Origin: Penelope pileata
Taxonomy: Eukaryota > Chordata > Aves > Galliformes > Cracidae
Length of the DNA stretch: 64,000 nt
Assembly: GCA_013396635.1 (NCBI GenBank)
Contig: WBMW01005315.1
Span: forward strand, 868,001 to 932,000
Reading direction: 5' to 3'
The position numbers and the translations under genes were made by a program. The notes under the pieces are model-generated. The model was not told where the DNA came from, did not search any database, and saw nothing but the letters and a program-made list of their open reading frames with translations. Within the stretch, counting starts at the first letter, position 1, and every line of letters begins with the position of its first letter. Positions 27,501 through 38,705 of this stretch are shown piece after piece.

Positions 27501-28688
27501 AGATGAGTTCTAGTTTAACACAGATAGCAGTCTTGCTATTTGCTGACTAATTCTTCCCTTCCTAAAGGAAGTCTGAGTGGCAAGTTGTGCTGGAGACCCT
27601 CAGCACTGTAAGTGCTCTCATGTAATCAGACTGGTGTGACTTCCTCTGTCGATAAAACTTTTGTAAAATGCTCTTTAGACAAAACTCTGTCCAGATCCTT
27701 GGGTCACACGCACATGCACAAACACACACACACACAAAATAGGACTCATGGGATGCTGTGGGGCCACACGGGTCCCAGTAAGTGCAGTACTTCAGTACAC
27801 TTGAAGACCTAAATACGTGTATGTTTGGGGTTCTTCTGGATCACTGAAAAATTCCTACAAGCAGTGCCCTGGCTGCCAAGTTTCAGTGCTTAAAAATACA
27901 AATAACTGGACTCTGGGTACTTCTCTTTAGGGCAAAGTTTTTTAAAAACCTTCATTAATCCTAACCCTAGGAAAACAATGCAGAACTCAGTTGTCAGGGA
28001 ATAAAATGTGTGGTGCCTGTGACACTAAATTCTTTCAAGTGATTTTAATTGACTCATAAAACATTCAAAATTGAGCCAAGACAGGAATCCTATTACCCTG
28101 AATGTACTAGGCCTATGCAGCTTGCTAGTAAAGCACTGAAAGTTGTAGGATCACCTCACTGAGCAGAGAAATAACGTATTTAAGAGCAATTCCTTCTGCA
28201 AGTTTATTCACGAGTTAAAGTCAACAATAAACATGCTATTCCACAAGCTCAGACCTTTGTCTGCTCATGAGTAACCCACAGGAGGACTGCGGATATGCCT
28301 GTTAGAAGGGAGAACATGTAATTGCTATTTGCTAATTTGATCACTACGCATAGCTCTAAGCTGGCCCATTAAGCAAACACATTTAAACCTGTAGTTTGTT
28401 CTTGAACTATCTGTCACAGGTACTGCAGAGAACTTGGTAACCCAGAAGTACCATCTCAGCTATATGCCTGGTCATCTAAATCAGAATGTTCGAGTTTCCA
28501 GGTGGGAAGCTAACGTTATAAATTAAAGCAGGGTGTGAACTTAATATTCTCTGCTAAGGGATATTAACTATTCCTTGTTTTCCAAGATTTCATTCTCCAG
28601 CCAAGTGAATGAAGGTCAGCCTCTTACTAGCTGTTGGCTTTCCTTAGTCTGTCACTTTAAACATGAGAGAGAAAGATACTCTACAGCA
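24561..28688. other. Unique non-coding DNA with two CA microsatellites
   Basis: No gene is recognised. CA microsatellites lie at 25654-25670 and 27705-27737, the second interrupted by gcacatg. The AT-rich stretch from about 25900 to 28600 has few long frames and could include conserved non-coding elements, but that cannot be judged without alignment. Confidence 0.5.
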
Positions 28689-29550
28689 TGGGTGTCCAAC
28701 CTTTTGTCTTGACTGGGCCACACTGAGTAGAGAGGAATTGTCTTGGGCCATGTATAAAATACGTAACATAGTTAATGTATATAACTAACAAAACTTATTT
28801 TTTACTTTTTTATTTAAACATGAAAAAGAGCAACTAAAACATAAAACCAGTCGGATATTTGACCATGTTTTTGTGAAACTAATGCATCAGTCTGGTTCGA
28901 TGTAAGTGGCTGCAAGTCTCAGTGAGTTCTTAAGGTGTTTGTCAGAGATTTTTATGAAATTTGACTCTTCCTGTGCTTCATCCTTGCAAATAGTTGTTCA
29001 CAAATGTACCTACTGCCAAAAAGTGATGAGGTGAATAAGGCATGATTGTGACACAAGGGATACTTTTCTTGGGTAAGATAGGTCTTGGAAAAGTCTAGGA
29101 GAGGGACACTATCAAATTTTTCTTTGAGTTGAATATCTCATTGCAACTCCATACATTCCATTGGAAAATTTGCAGGTAATGTGTTTCTGTTAACTGAAAA
29201 TGGAGTTGCAAATATACCCAAAAAATCGATGACTTTCTAGCAATCTCAAAACCTCTTCTCAAATTCCTTGACCAAAACGAAAAGCAAGGCTGCATGTTTT
29301 CCCCTGTTCACGGGACTGTGTTTAGCCAGTGTACCAAAATGCAGAAAATAATTTGCCATAACTTGAGTTAGCCCTGCACTGTCCTCTCCCCTGAGCTTCA
29401 TCTCAGATGATTCTAGATGCCAAGTGATGGGTGTGGGCCCAGGGCCCAACCGGGCTGCTGCCATGAGGGCTCATGAGCTGGGGTCGGACTGCGTTATGAG
29501 CTGTGCTGGGCCGCATGTGGCCTGTGGGCTGTAGATTGGACATGCTTGTT
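28689..29550 (-). mobile_element. hAT-type DNA transposon (Charlie-like), decayed, with intact 8-bp target duplication
   Basis: The element is bounded by a perfect 8-bp direct repeat, CTACAGCA, at 28681-28688 and 29551-29558, the target-site size diagnostic of hAT transposons. The terminal regions are inverted: gggtgtccaac on the left matches catgtccaat read inward from the right, although the right end carries about four extra bases. Both ends contain the gggccgcat/gggccacac-type subterminal sequence known from Charlie-like elements. The minus strand carries pieces of a hAT transposase. At 862 bp the element is shorter than an autonomous hAT, so it is an internally deleted, defective copy. 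Confidence 0.88.
28858..29400 (-). pseudogene. hAT transposase remnant (C-terminal dimerisation region)
   Basis: Reading the minus strand, several frame-shifted blocks resemble hAT transposases of the ZBED5/GTF2IRD2-related type. In order they are HFGTLAKHSP, LVKEFEKRFEIARK, LTQEKYP, then SLFGSRYICEQLFARMKH (about 28965-29018), then DALVSQKHGQIS (about 28858-28895). The last two correspond to the conserved C-terminal hATC dimerisation domain. Stop codons interrupt it, for example just after SQIS and before DLQP, and at least two frame changes are needed, so no protein is made. The N-terminal BED zinc finger and most of the catalytic domain are absent. The role is inferred from family resemblance by eye. 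Confidence 0.82.
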
Positions 29551-29978
29551 CTACAGCAAAAGCAAGGAGAATGGAGTCATGCAAATCCTGATGATTTGGT
29601 TGGAACCTGTCAATGAAATGTGGGAGGGCTCAAAAGTGCCTTAAAATGTTCTGGGGTGCACCAGTAACTGATGCATGGACAGCAAGATATTGTACAGCAG
29701 CACTAGCGATAATAGCATATTACAGGGAGAAAACAGAGGAGAAATTTTTGTGAAGTTTTTTGACAAGGTGTCAGTTGCTAAGGGGCACTGACCAAAAAAA
29801 GCCTCCAAACTCTCCAAAGGACTGCCCTTGTGAGACCAAACAAGAAAGTTATCCAAGAACAGTACCCATGGAGAGTGCACACTTCCAATGAAGTCTGTTA
29901 AGAGCTACCAGCAAATCCCTGCAGTTGCCTTCTCTTAAGCTATGGCAAGCAAGGGAAGACTTCTCGTTCATTATTGCC
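29551..29978. other. Spacer between hAT element and solo LTR
   Basis: A 428-bp stretch begins with the downstream copy of the hAT target duplication and ends with the upstream copy of the LTR target duplication (TTGCC, 29974-29978). No gene or repeat is recognised inside. Confidence 0.6.
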
Positions 29979-30505
29979 TGTCTTAGTTTCTAACAGAAGT
30001 TACTTCTCACACAGTGTCTGGTGTGAAGCCATGTTTTGTTCCCAGAAGAGAAACACAACTGATAACACCTGGCAGTGTTGAACACAGACAAGGACATATT
30101 TTGTTCCTCAGTGAAGCAGTTAGAAGGCATAAGGAGCCGGGAACTGGGAGGGGACAGGACCAGGGCAGCTGACCCAAACCAACCAAAGGGATATTCCATA
30201 CCATATGACATCATGTAATATAAGGAAGGGAAGTGAGCTGGGAGGCCCCGTTTGCTTGGGGATTGGCTGAGCATCGGTCGCGGTCGGTGAGCGATTGCTT
30301 TGTACAATCACTTGTTTTGTATATAATTGTCATTACTGTTATTGTACTCTATTTTCCTCTTTCTGTTAGTAAATAGTTTTTATCTCAACCCACAAGTTCT
30401 ACCTTATTTCTCGATTCTCTCCCCCATCCCAGCTGGGAGGAGGGGGGGGGGGGGGGAGGGAAAGGCTGTGTGGGGTTTCCCGGCTTGCCAGCTGAAACCA
30501 GAACA
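29979..30505 (+). mobile_element. Solo LTR of an ERVL-like avian endogenous retrovirus
   Basis: The element begins TG, ends CA and is flanked by a perfect 5-bp target duplication, TTGCC, at 29974-29978 and 30506-30510. It has promoter-like features in the + orientation: a CRE-like TGACATCA (30206-30213), a TATAAG box (30219-30224), and a possible AGTAAA polyadenylation signal (30368-30373) followed by a U5-like segment. A 15-G run occupies 30432-30446. No internal retroviral genes adjoin either side, so this is a solo LTR left by LTR-LTR recombination. The ERVL class is inferred from resemblance to abundant passerine LTRs with the same central motif and from the 5-bp duplication. A second copy lies inverted at the window end. 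Confidence 0.88.
30219..30224 (+). promoter_or_regulatory. TATA box of the LTR promoter
   Basis: TATAAG lies 240 bp inside the LTR, 5 bp after a CRE-like TGACATCA. It is the expected U3 promoter position for an LTR in + orientation, with the putative polyadenylation signal about 145 bp downstream. Whether it is active in the host is unknown. Confidence 0.5.
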
Positions 30506-32318
30506 TTGCCAAATGTTTGATCCTGTTTGAAGGCAGTGAAATATGTATCCAAAATTAAATTAATTTCATATCACAGAGATTGAACACAGGGTAAAGAAAT
30601 TAAAAAAGACAATTGACTTTTTTCCAAATACTACACTCAGCTGTATGGTTTTCAGTGATGCAGAGTCATATATGCAACAAAAGAAAACATATTCTCCTCT
30701 CAGCTCATTCTGCAAGGAAATTGGAAAAGAAATACTGCCACAAATGCAGAGCTCTGGAAGTGTGATGGAAAGAGAGGTATTTTCTTGATTGTCTAACAAA
30801 CCTACAGAACAACTGTCCTCAACAGGCTGGCTTGTGACAGGTAGAAAGAAAAGATAAATAGTTTAACAGAAATTAATGCAAGTGTCAGGTGATTACAGCA
30901 GTTACTGTTTAATAAATGTGAACAAGAAACTAACATGATGCAAGGCCAGAGAACAGGCAAGAAAATTGGCAGTAAAAGGAGAAAGCCCCATCACTCCTCT
31001 ACTCTGTGTTAAAGTCCTGGAAAGCAAGGCTGACTGCTACTCCTGCGCTGCCTCAGACCTCCCATTTCTCTGGATGCAGGATGAGCAGCATTCTGCACGT
31101 CACACTGCCCTCCAGGTTTTCCCACATGCTCCTTTCATCTCCTGGTAGAAATGGAGTCCTTTGGACTTAATGGCAGGAAGCAAAATCAGTTTTGCCTTTG
31201 CTTCTATAAGGTCTTGGGCTGGCCTTGGTTTGAAACCTCACTAGAGCCTCTTAGAACAGACAGATACCATTTAACAAAGTGTGAAGTAATGGATAAAGAA
31301 ATCTCCTGTGTGCGTAGGCTGAACTGAAGGCTGCAACTGCAGATGGTCCAGCAGGTGCATGACTTGTCTACAGCAACGGGATGCAAAAGATATTAAAGAA
31401 TCTGATGAAGTGTCTGATGGTCAGGGACATCTCAAGAAAATAATGAGTAACATTGATACAGATCCCAGTGTTTTGGCAAAAGTAAGTAACTGAGGGAATG
31501 TCCTGAGTGCTGACAGCTAGAAGAAAAGCTAGGCTAGTTTGGAGAGAATAATTAGCTAGCAAGGGTTACCGTAGTAAAATTAAAATAGTTAAGTATCAGC
31601 AAACCAGTGAAATGCAAATGCTGCTGCTCACGAACAGCTCAGGAAGACAGGCCTAGTTTTGAAATGGTGTTTACAGGACCTACCAAAGTCTCTCAGGTAA
31701 GCTGATGGCTTTGGCAGGCTGAAATATGACACAGAGAAAGAAACTCTGATCTCTCACTACCCTTGGGTCAGTGAAGTAAGTGCCCTAGCACCCAAGATGA
31801 CCCCATGTACTGCCACATGAGCCATCTGAGGATCTGGATGGGATGGATGTAATGATAAAACTGGGTGAGGATGAATGTAACAATGTCCTAGAGTCACTAT
31901 TTTGTCTGCAAAAAGCATGCAGATATTCTTTGTCTAACACCACTGTTTGGCTGTGCCTGCCTGGTGGCATGCGGTCAGGTCATAGACATCTGCATATTTG
32001 CATTTTTATAAGGTGCTGTGGGGATATTCAGCAGCTCTTCTATGAAGTGTTTTAGGGGGCAAGTTCGGTATTCCCCTGAGGCTCCAGTGTGACACTGGCC
32101 CTGTGAAAAATTTGCACAAGAGGTGAAGAGCCCAGCTACTTCCATGTGTTCATGATCTCTCATTCATTTATACGGGCAATATTTTCATAACTTTTCATCA
32201 TCTGCATTTTTAACTGAAGGTCACGATGAAATCTTTCTTTTGCCTCACTTTCGCCATGTTCTTTAAGAGCTTGAATATTCCTCCAGTAAGTGCCCCCCCC
32301 CCCCCCAAGAGTGTTAAT
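30506..32318. other. Unique non-coding DNA
   Basis: No gene is recognised. A 14-base C run at 32293-32306 lies 12 bp before a CR1 tail. Confidence 0.5.
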
Positions 32319-32553
32319 TTCATAGAATTTTAGAACCAGTAAGGTTGGAAAAGACCTCCAGGATCATATAGTCTGTCAACCCATCACCACTATGCCCACT
32401 AAAGCAGGTCTCTAAATGCCACATCTACCCTTTTCTTCAAAATCTCCAGGGACAGTGACTCCACCACCTCCATGGGAAGCCTGTTCCAATGCATCACCGC
32501 TCTTTCTGAGAAGAAATTTTTCCTAATATCCAACCTGAACCTCCCCTGAAGTT
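32319..32553 (-). mobile_element. CR1 LINE, 3' fragment (minus strand)
   Basis: It starts with a degraded tail (tcatagaattttagaaccag), then the CR1 3' UTR (ggttggaaaagacctccagg). It then enters the end of ORF2, with minus-strand coding for the HWNRLP-like and VE(S)PSL-like blocks and the upstream FRLDIRKNFF-like block. It is truncated at about 32550. Its tail and the aaatgccaca spacer resemble the elements at 23279 and 48363, so it is probably the same CR1 subgroup. Confidence 0.85.
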
Positions 32554-33724
32554 TAGCAGATTGCTTGCTCCCTTGGATTTAAACAAGATGTTTTGCACTT
32601 CCTCATTATGCAGAAGAACCTGTTTGTTTTTCAGAGAGGAAATGCTCACAGCTTGGACACTGCTGAGCCAACTTCTCAAACTCAGTCTAGAAGCTGCACC
32701 CACTCACCCAACAGAAAATCTGACCAATCCTTCAGACGTTGCGTGTTACGTTTACAGGTTGTGGTTACATTTAAGGCAGTTTATCTTTGTTCTTACCAAA
32801 CAAAAATGTGAAGAATTTACAGACCAGTTTAAACAAAGAGGTAGGATCTGAGTCAGATTCTTCAGTCATCAGTGATTTTACATGGTCGATTAATTACCAC
32901 TAACTTTAACAACCATGAGTGCCTTCTGTTAACCACCAAGTATATGACAACGTTCACCTCCAAGAAATGTCATCAGTTCTGGAAAAGATTATCAACAATG
33001 CCATTTCTTTGTCTTCATTGGAATAATTCCTAGTTTTTAAGAGGTCACTATAATGACTCCCTGTTGAACAAGAATGGAAATTGAAGCATGATGTGACTAA
33101 GTGGTTGCTTCAGGGAACTACATCAAAGCTGTGGCAGAAGCATAAAGATGTCAGATCTTCAAAATGTTGTTCCAGAAACCTCAGAGCACTGTCTTATCTG
33201 AGATCTTTATTTGGAACACAAAATGTGTGCCTCTTTATCCCTTTCTGGATGTGTCCCTGAGGAAGCCAAGAGGTCCTAGTCTGACATGGGATGCAGGACA
33301 TACTGGACCTGCACTGGCCTTCTTACCAGCCTGGGAGCTCCACCAAGTAACATATTGTCTTGAGGCCTTATACAGACTACATCACAGGTCTCAGACCTTT
33401 CTGAGGAAGGCTGATCACACCAAATTAATCCTAGAGGATCAGATCTGCTGTTGACAGAAATCAGAGCAAATATGAATACAGACACTGTACCAGAAAATGT
33501 CACTGACAGAAAGAGAAAAAAAAAAAAAAGTAGAGTGGAGTTCTGTGCTGTGCTGGTCTAATCACATGCCACTTTCAGAAATGTTAGTGCTCCTTGGGAT
33601 AGCAGAGACAACGAAGACAAGTTTTGTTCCCTTTAGACATTGATTCAAGACAGCAACAGTTTGATCCCATTGACATTAAGCTCCCAGTAGTGTGCAGAAG
33701 GTCATACTCTGCTCTGCAAGGGCA
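32554..33724. other. Unique non-coding DNA
   Basis: No gene or transposon is recognised. A poly(A) run occupies 33516-33529. Confidence 0.5.
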
Positions 33725-34474
33725 TCAGGTGACCACCAGTATAACAGCAATGCCAAAATATGGATTCATGACTCTTGCCGTAGTCATTTTATTGTCTCTG
33801 GAATGGTGCAGTGGAGGCTGATGGCCACCGTGGTGCAGGGTATGGACTGGTGTTTGTGCAGCTCCCTCTTTCCCGTTCTTTGTATGCATTCTCCCATAGC
33901 CTTTCTTGGGAATGGATATATTGAAGGAAATTACTCCAAAAACTGAAGCTTGGGAGTTCAGGCTACATATAAGGCTCAAACCAATCAATAGGATTGCAAA
34001 AACAAATGCATACAGAGATGCCATAAAACTTTCAGCTCGATACAAAAAAAAAAAAAAAAAAGGGTATATGTTGAGGTATAATCCTTGTTTTCTCATAGCC
34101 AGAATGGCAAAGCTTGGAGTGCATAATGCAAGACTAAAAGCACAAAAGAACAGAAGCAAATTACCCAAAAGAATATATCTGGAAGGCATCTTAGCTTGAC
34201 TGACAAGACACTGGAGAGGAGGCAAGAAGGCTAGAAGATCACAGAGGAAAAACCCTCTCTGATCTGTACGGGTGCAGGAATGGGGCTTCTGTGGATTATC
34301 CTCACTCAGGATGAGATCTTGACTTCCAAATACGTAGCTCTGCACACAGCAGGGCTGGTGCTCAATCAAGACAGCAAAAGCTATGCTAGGAAAGGAAAAG
34401 AGAAGAAAACTGAGAACATCTGTCTGCCAAACTGTCACCTTGCACCCATATTTTTGTAAAACCTGTGCCTGCAT
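33725..34474 (-). other. Unexplained 249-codon open frame with hydrophobic segments
   Basis: This is the longest gap-free reading frame in the window apart from the CR1 ORF. The predicted product has about four hydrophobic stretches, near residues 19-36, 100-127, 138-148 and 155-173. Its C-terminal part is rich in G, H and K. I do not recognise a family. The run of F residues near 140 is encoded by an 18-base homopolymer (34046-34063), which is untypical of real exons and prone to sequencing slippage. There is no start-context or splice evidence, and the frame abuts a LINE relic. It may be a chance frame, part of an unknown repeat, or a real but unfamiliar exon. I lean to chance. Confidence 0.2.
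34046..34063 (+). repeat. Poly(A) tract, about 18 bp
   Basis: A clean A run is followed by ggg. On the minus strand it encodes the poly-F part of the 249-codon frame. Confidence 0.85.
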
Positions 34475-34479
34475 CTGCT

Positions 34480-34960
34480 CTGGTTAAGGTACAGAGAAGA
34501 GCAAGACAGGTGATTGAAAGCACGCAGTCTAGTGATGATGGGAGATGTGGTAGGAGTCCCATACAGTTCACGTATGTGGAACAGAGAAGGTGACTAGGGA
34601 ATTATTCACTGGTTCCCATAATTGCAGAAAGGAGCGTCAGTAAAACCAGAAAGCGGTACCTTCAAACGCAACCCCTTATTGTTTTCAAAGATGGAAATGA
34701 ATACATTTTCACACAACATTTAGCTAATTACGTTGTGGAACTCTTTACCACAGAACATTGTGGACAGTAGAAGTTTACATGGAAATCAAAACCAATCTGA
34801 TAAACTGATGGACAAAAGGTGATTCAGGAGCTATTAAACATGAACTCATCATGCTTGAAACACAAGCTCTTGGAAGCTGAGAAACCATTTCCCAGGGAGC
34901 AACTCTGGGAGCCGTGTACCAGGGCAGTGTGAGCAGGGAATGGGGTGAGAATGGTGTCAG
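34480..34960 (+). mobile_element. Ancient LINE relic (CR1/L3-like), 3' part
   Basis: The + strand shows degraded LINE ORF2 C-terminal blocks. A VQRRARQ-like block lies at about 34489-34510. A WNSLPQNIVDSRSLHG-like block lies at about 34737-34783, followed by a KLMD-like end and then a stop at a gagctattaaac signature. Sequences of this pattern are the conserved 3' end of old CR1-clade LINEs in reptiles and birds. It differs clearly from the avian CR1 tails elsewhere in the window and has many indels, so it is much older. Assignment to a named subfamily needs library alignment. Confidence 0.6.
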
Positions 34961-35064
34961 AGGCTCCTGTGCAGGCCTCATCCAGGCCCTGTGGCCTCTT
35001 TGAGGCTTTCTAGTAGAGGGGAGGCATCAACAAACAGATGTGAGCTCACAGAAGGCCATTCAGG

Positions 35065-35335
35065 TGGTAGAGCTGGAGCACTGCCCTGTAAGTAGAAGCT
35101 GAAGGCCAGGGGTGGTTCAGCCTGCAGAGATGGAGTAGATGGCTTTGGGGGACCTAACAGTGCACTGGCACTGGCTGGTGGGACAGTGAGCAACAATGGA
35201 CACGAGCTGAAAATAGAGAGGCTCAGGCTGGAGTTAAGGACACACTTTGTCCTCATGATGACAGCCAGGCAGTGGAATAGGATGCCCAGAGAGTCTGTGT
35301 CATCTACACACTCAGATGTTTTCTGAGAAAAAAAG
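35065..35335 (+). mobile_element. Highly decayed CR1 ORF2 fragment (plus strand)
   Basis: Several ORF2 C-terminal blocks are still readable in shifting frames: RVELEHCP-like at about 35068, a VQPAEME-like version of the LFSLEKR block at about 35116-35140, NNGHELKIERLRLELRTHFVL at about 35192-35260, and ARQWNRMPRESV at about 35265-35302. They follow the order of the intact CR1 at 48363. There is no recognisable 3' tail. It begins about 100 bp after the older LINE relic in the same orientation, so the two may be one composite or independent insertions. Confidence 0.65.
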
Positions 35336-38162
35336 CCCTTAGAAAGCCCAGGATAAAGCTCCATGCAGAGGAGACTATTTCTGTAGAACCCTCTGGGTCC
35401 AAAGATAATGTAAATGCTAATGAAATGCCATCGGTCCAATGTGTAATTTCTCCTTGCTTCTGAAACATACATATGCAGGCCTTGGCATTTACACTCATGC
35501 GAAAATAGAGATTAACTTCAACTTTCTGCATAACAATAATTACCATTAGACCGCTCTGTCCTCATCTTAAGAAAGACAAGTACACTAACTCCAACAAAGG
35601 CAGAGAAGAGTTTTTCATCTGGCGCAAGTCAGAGCAGCGTTGCTGAAGCTATCAGGCTGTGCTGCATTACCCCTGCAGAACGTGCGCCCCCCACCTGCCC
35701 CCTACCTCCAGCAAGATGGGGTGGTCAGGAAGGCCAACAGAGTGCAGCACATCAGCAGGCTGATGGAGGCAGGTGAGGGGTAGAGAAGGGTACAAGGGCA
35801 TGCTTGTGCTCCCACTGCTCTCGCTTTGGCCGCTGTGGATGAGGAGAGGACATGCAGGATGCACAATCTCCCTTCTGCCAGCAAGGACACTAGCCAGGCT
35901 TTTCACACTCACAGGCAGGGAAGGAGGAGGTGGGGGGCTGCTTCCTCTTCATCTTGTGGAGCTGACAAGGCTCTCTTTTCCTTTGGAGAGGCCTGCTGGG
36001 TGGGCAGCAATGTGCAGGCACAGCTCTATCAGTAGTCGTGCTGCAGGATCCTAAACAGCACACTATGAGGCTGTCTTCAACCTGACGATGGGGACATTGG
36101 TGCAGCTGCACAGTTTCCCTTTGCCTGGGCACATTCTATCCACAGAAACACTTTTTTTAAAGAGGAATGACCCTTGCCTGGGCTTTGATAACTCCAAACT
36201 TCCATCCTGCTTTGTGTTGAAAAAGCCGTGAGTGACAGGCTGCATTAATGGCTCCATTGCCACAGAGGTGAGTTAACGCCCGATATATCTGTTATGCAGT
36301 AATAGCAGTAATGCCAGCAGCAAGCTAGGTGTTAAGCAGCCTTTCGTCTCTCCTGTGGGCCTAAAAGGTGGTTGTGCTTACTTTAGGCCTTATTAGCATG
36401 ACTTTTGTTTTTTCTCTTTTCCCAAAACAAAGTGAAGACACAGACAATATCGATGATGGAGCATTTCATTTGAGTTTTCTAGCCTGAGTAGAAAGGTGCA
36501 ACATGCCTGCTGGCACCAGCAGCAGGGCTCAAATGAAGAGCTGGAGTCTGCTCTCCAACAGCACGGTTAGGGTGGTGGACAGGCTTTTGGGTCTTCAGTC
36601 CAATATCCTCCCAGTAGAAAGGAGCTCTCAGCGGTAACACATCACAAATGCCATCCAGCAGAGCAATGTTGAGCAGTGTGATTTTTCAGAGGCTCTCTGT
36701 TGCTCTGTCCACGTTGGTGGGTGCAGCTTGTTACTTCTCACTTTACAAAAATCCCAGTTTAAAACATCCACATATTGACCAATAGGCACTGCAAGGCAGT
36801 AGGAGAGAGATTTTTCCTTATTCCCGGCATAGACTTTAACCAGGCAGGACGCGTTAGCACAGATGGGCCTGTGAACACATGTACTGGCTGCTCATGCTGT
36901 TCAGGAACTGGGTGCAAACACTCAACAGAGAAGAATTTCCGTACACCTTATGGTTTTCCACCTGTGTTCAACCCCTTAACTACAACGCACATTACTTATA
37001 TGACTCATCCCATTTAAGTCAGTGGAACTACTCACCAAAGTGCTACTCATCAGGAGAAAGGGTTCTCCAGGCAGGCCACAAATACCTGATCATGCTTAAA
37101 TTTGTGCATGCCTGCTCCAGTCATAATTTAAACACCTTCACAAGATCCCTTTAACAGACACAGGTTTTTGGAAAGTCAAAGGAATGCAGAATTGACTGGG
37201 TGTTGTAAGGAAAGAGCGTAGGCCAAGCAAACAATGAGTACCTGATCATTGCAAAAAAAGGAAGAAATAAGAAGCAGGAAAGTCCAAAATGACAAATATG
37301 TGTAATTTTTTTTGTTTTGTTCTGTTTTGTTTTGTTTTTGAGCTGTCCCATCACTGCTGGAGGATATATTCCCATTTGTTTACAAAATAGACTGCTTTAA
37401 GAAGTGAAAAAAAATGTGTCTGTATGATAAATACTGTGACCTGAGTGCTTCATCTGCTGTATGTATGAAATTGTTACTAAATTGGAAATATACTTTTATT
37501 TTTATTACACTGGAGGACAGGAAACTGGGAAGAAGAGGTCTTTTAATTCCCTGATTTGAAACAAAGCTCTGACAGTCTGAATGTCACCAATGATATTATC
37601 TTGAATCATCTAGATTATGTATTTTATGGAATGATACATGAAGATACTTGTGAATTATTACATTAATGTTTAATGTATTCTTCATCTTTCAAGTGATTAT
37701 ATGTCCATTTTTCATGGTAAGATGCTGTTGCTGTTTTAATCCTGTTTCACCATCCTGTTATGTATCTTTCTCGGGGATAATTAGAGTAGTATATGGTTAC
37801 TGCTCGAGCATCACAGAAATATGCAAATTGTACAAAGGTGTTTCAAGTTTCAGCAGGGCTGACTTAGCCCCAGGTGCCAAAAAAGAGGGAGGTGATTAAG
37901 TTTTGCTCGGTTAGATGGGATGCTGTTCATCCAAGCCTGGCACTCAGTCCACAAGCAATAAATATTCCGAGTCATTTCTTGGAACCACCGGCATTTCCTG
38001 GTGGAACTCCTTTGACTCCAAACAAGTGCACACCCTTCCTGTACAGCACACTGTGGGACACATGCTGGGACCAGTCGGTGGCTTTCAGTGATGTCTTACC
38101 TGAATCACATCACTTTCCAAGAAGCTCTTGGACTAGGGAATATTTCAGATAGTATTCTGAAG
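35336..38162. other. Unique non-coding DNA with a TTTTG-rich tract
   Basis: No gene is recognised. Frames up to 93 codons around 35700-36100 lie in a locally GC-richer stretch and have no known motif. A TTTTG-type low-complexity tract occupies 37306-37340. Confidence 0.5.
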
Positions 38163-38705
38163 AGAATCACAGAATTGCAGAATGATAGAATTGCAGGGGT
38201 TGGAAGGGACCTGAAGAGATCATCGAGTCCAACCCCCTGCCCAAGAAGGTTCCCTTCAGCAGGTCGCACAGGTAGGCATCTGGACAGGTCTTGAATATCT
38301 CCAGAGAAGGAGACTCCACCACTATCCTAGTTTCTCCCTGGGCAGCCTTTTCCAGTGCTCCGTCACCTGCATAATGAAGAAGTTTTTATGCACGTTTGTG
38401 CAGAACTTCCTACGTTCCTGTTTTTTGCCATTGCCCCTTGTCCTGTTACTGCACACCACTGAGAAGAGCCTGGCCCCATCCCTTTGCCTTCCACACTTAA
38501 GATATTTGTAGACATTGATAAGATCCCCTCTCAGTCTTCTCTTCTCCAGGCTGAACAGACCCAGGTTTCTCAGCTTTTCTTTGCATGGGAGATGCTCCAG
38601 GCCCTTTATCATCTTTGTTGCCCTCTGCTGGACTATTTCCAGGAGATCCCTGTCTTTTCTGTACTCAGGAGACCAGAACTGGACACAGTACTCCAGTTGA
38701 GGCAA
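38163..38705 (-). mobile_element. CR1 LINE, 3' half with a readable ORF2 C-terminus (minus strand)
   Basis: The minus strand encodes an almost continuous ORF2 C-terminus. It starts at LEYCVQFWSPEY, continues through VQQRATKMIKGLEHL, LGLFSLEKRRLRGDLINVYKYL, ARLFSV and NRTRGNGKK, and reaches VTEHWKRLPRE near 38330. A stop or frame change then replaces the usual VVESPSL end, which is partly visible in another frame. The 3' UTR and tail (agaatcacagaattgcagaa at the + strand left edge) are intact. It is 5'-truncated at about 38705. Its tail type matches the nested CR1 at 41856, suggesting one subfamily. Confidence 0.9.

Noticed and set aside
34978..35472. 164-codon minus-strand frame
   Set aside because: It is largely antisense to the decayed plus-strand CR1 fragment at 35065-35335.
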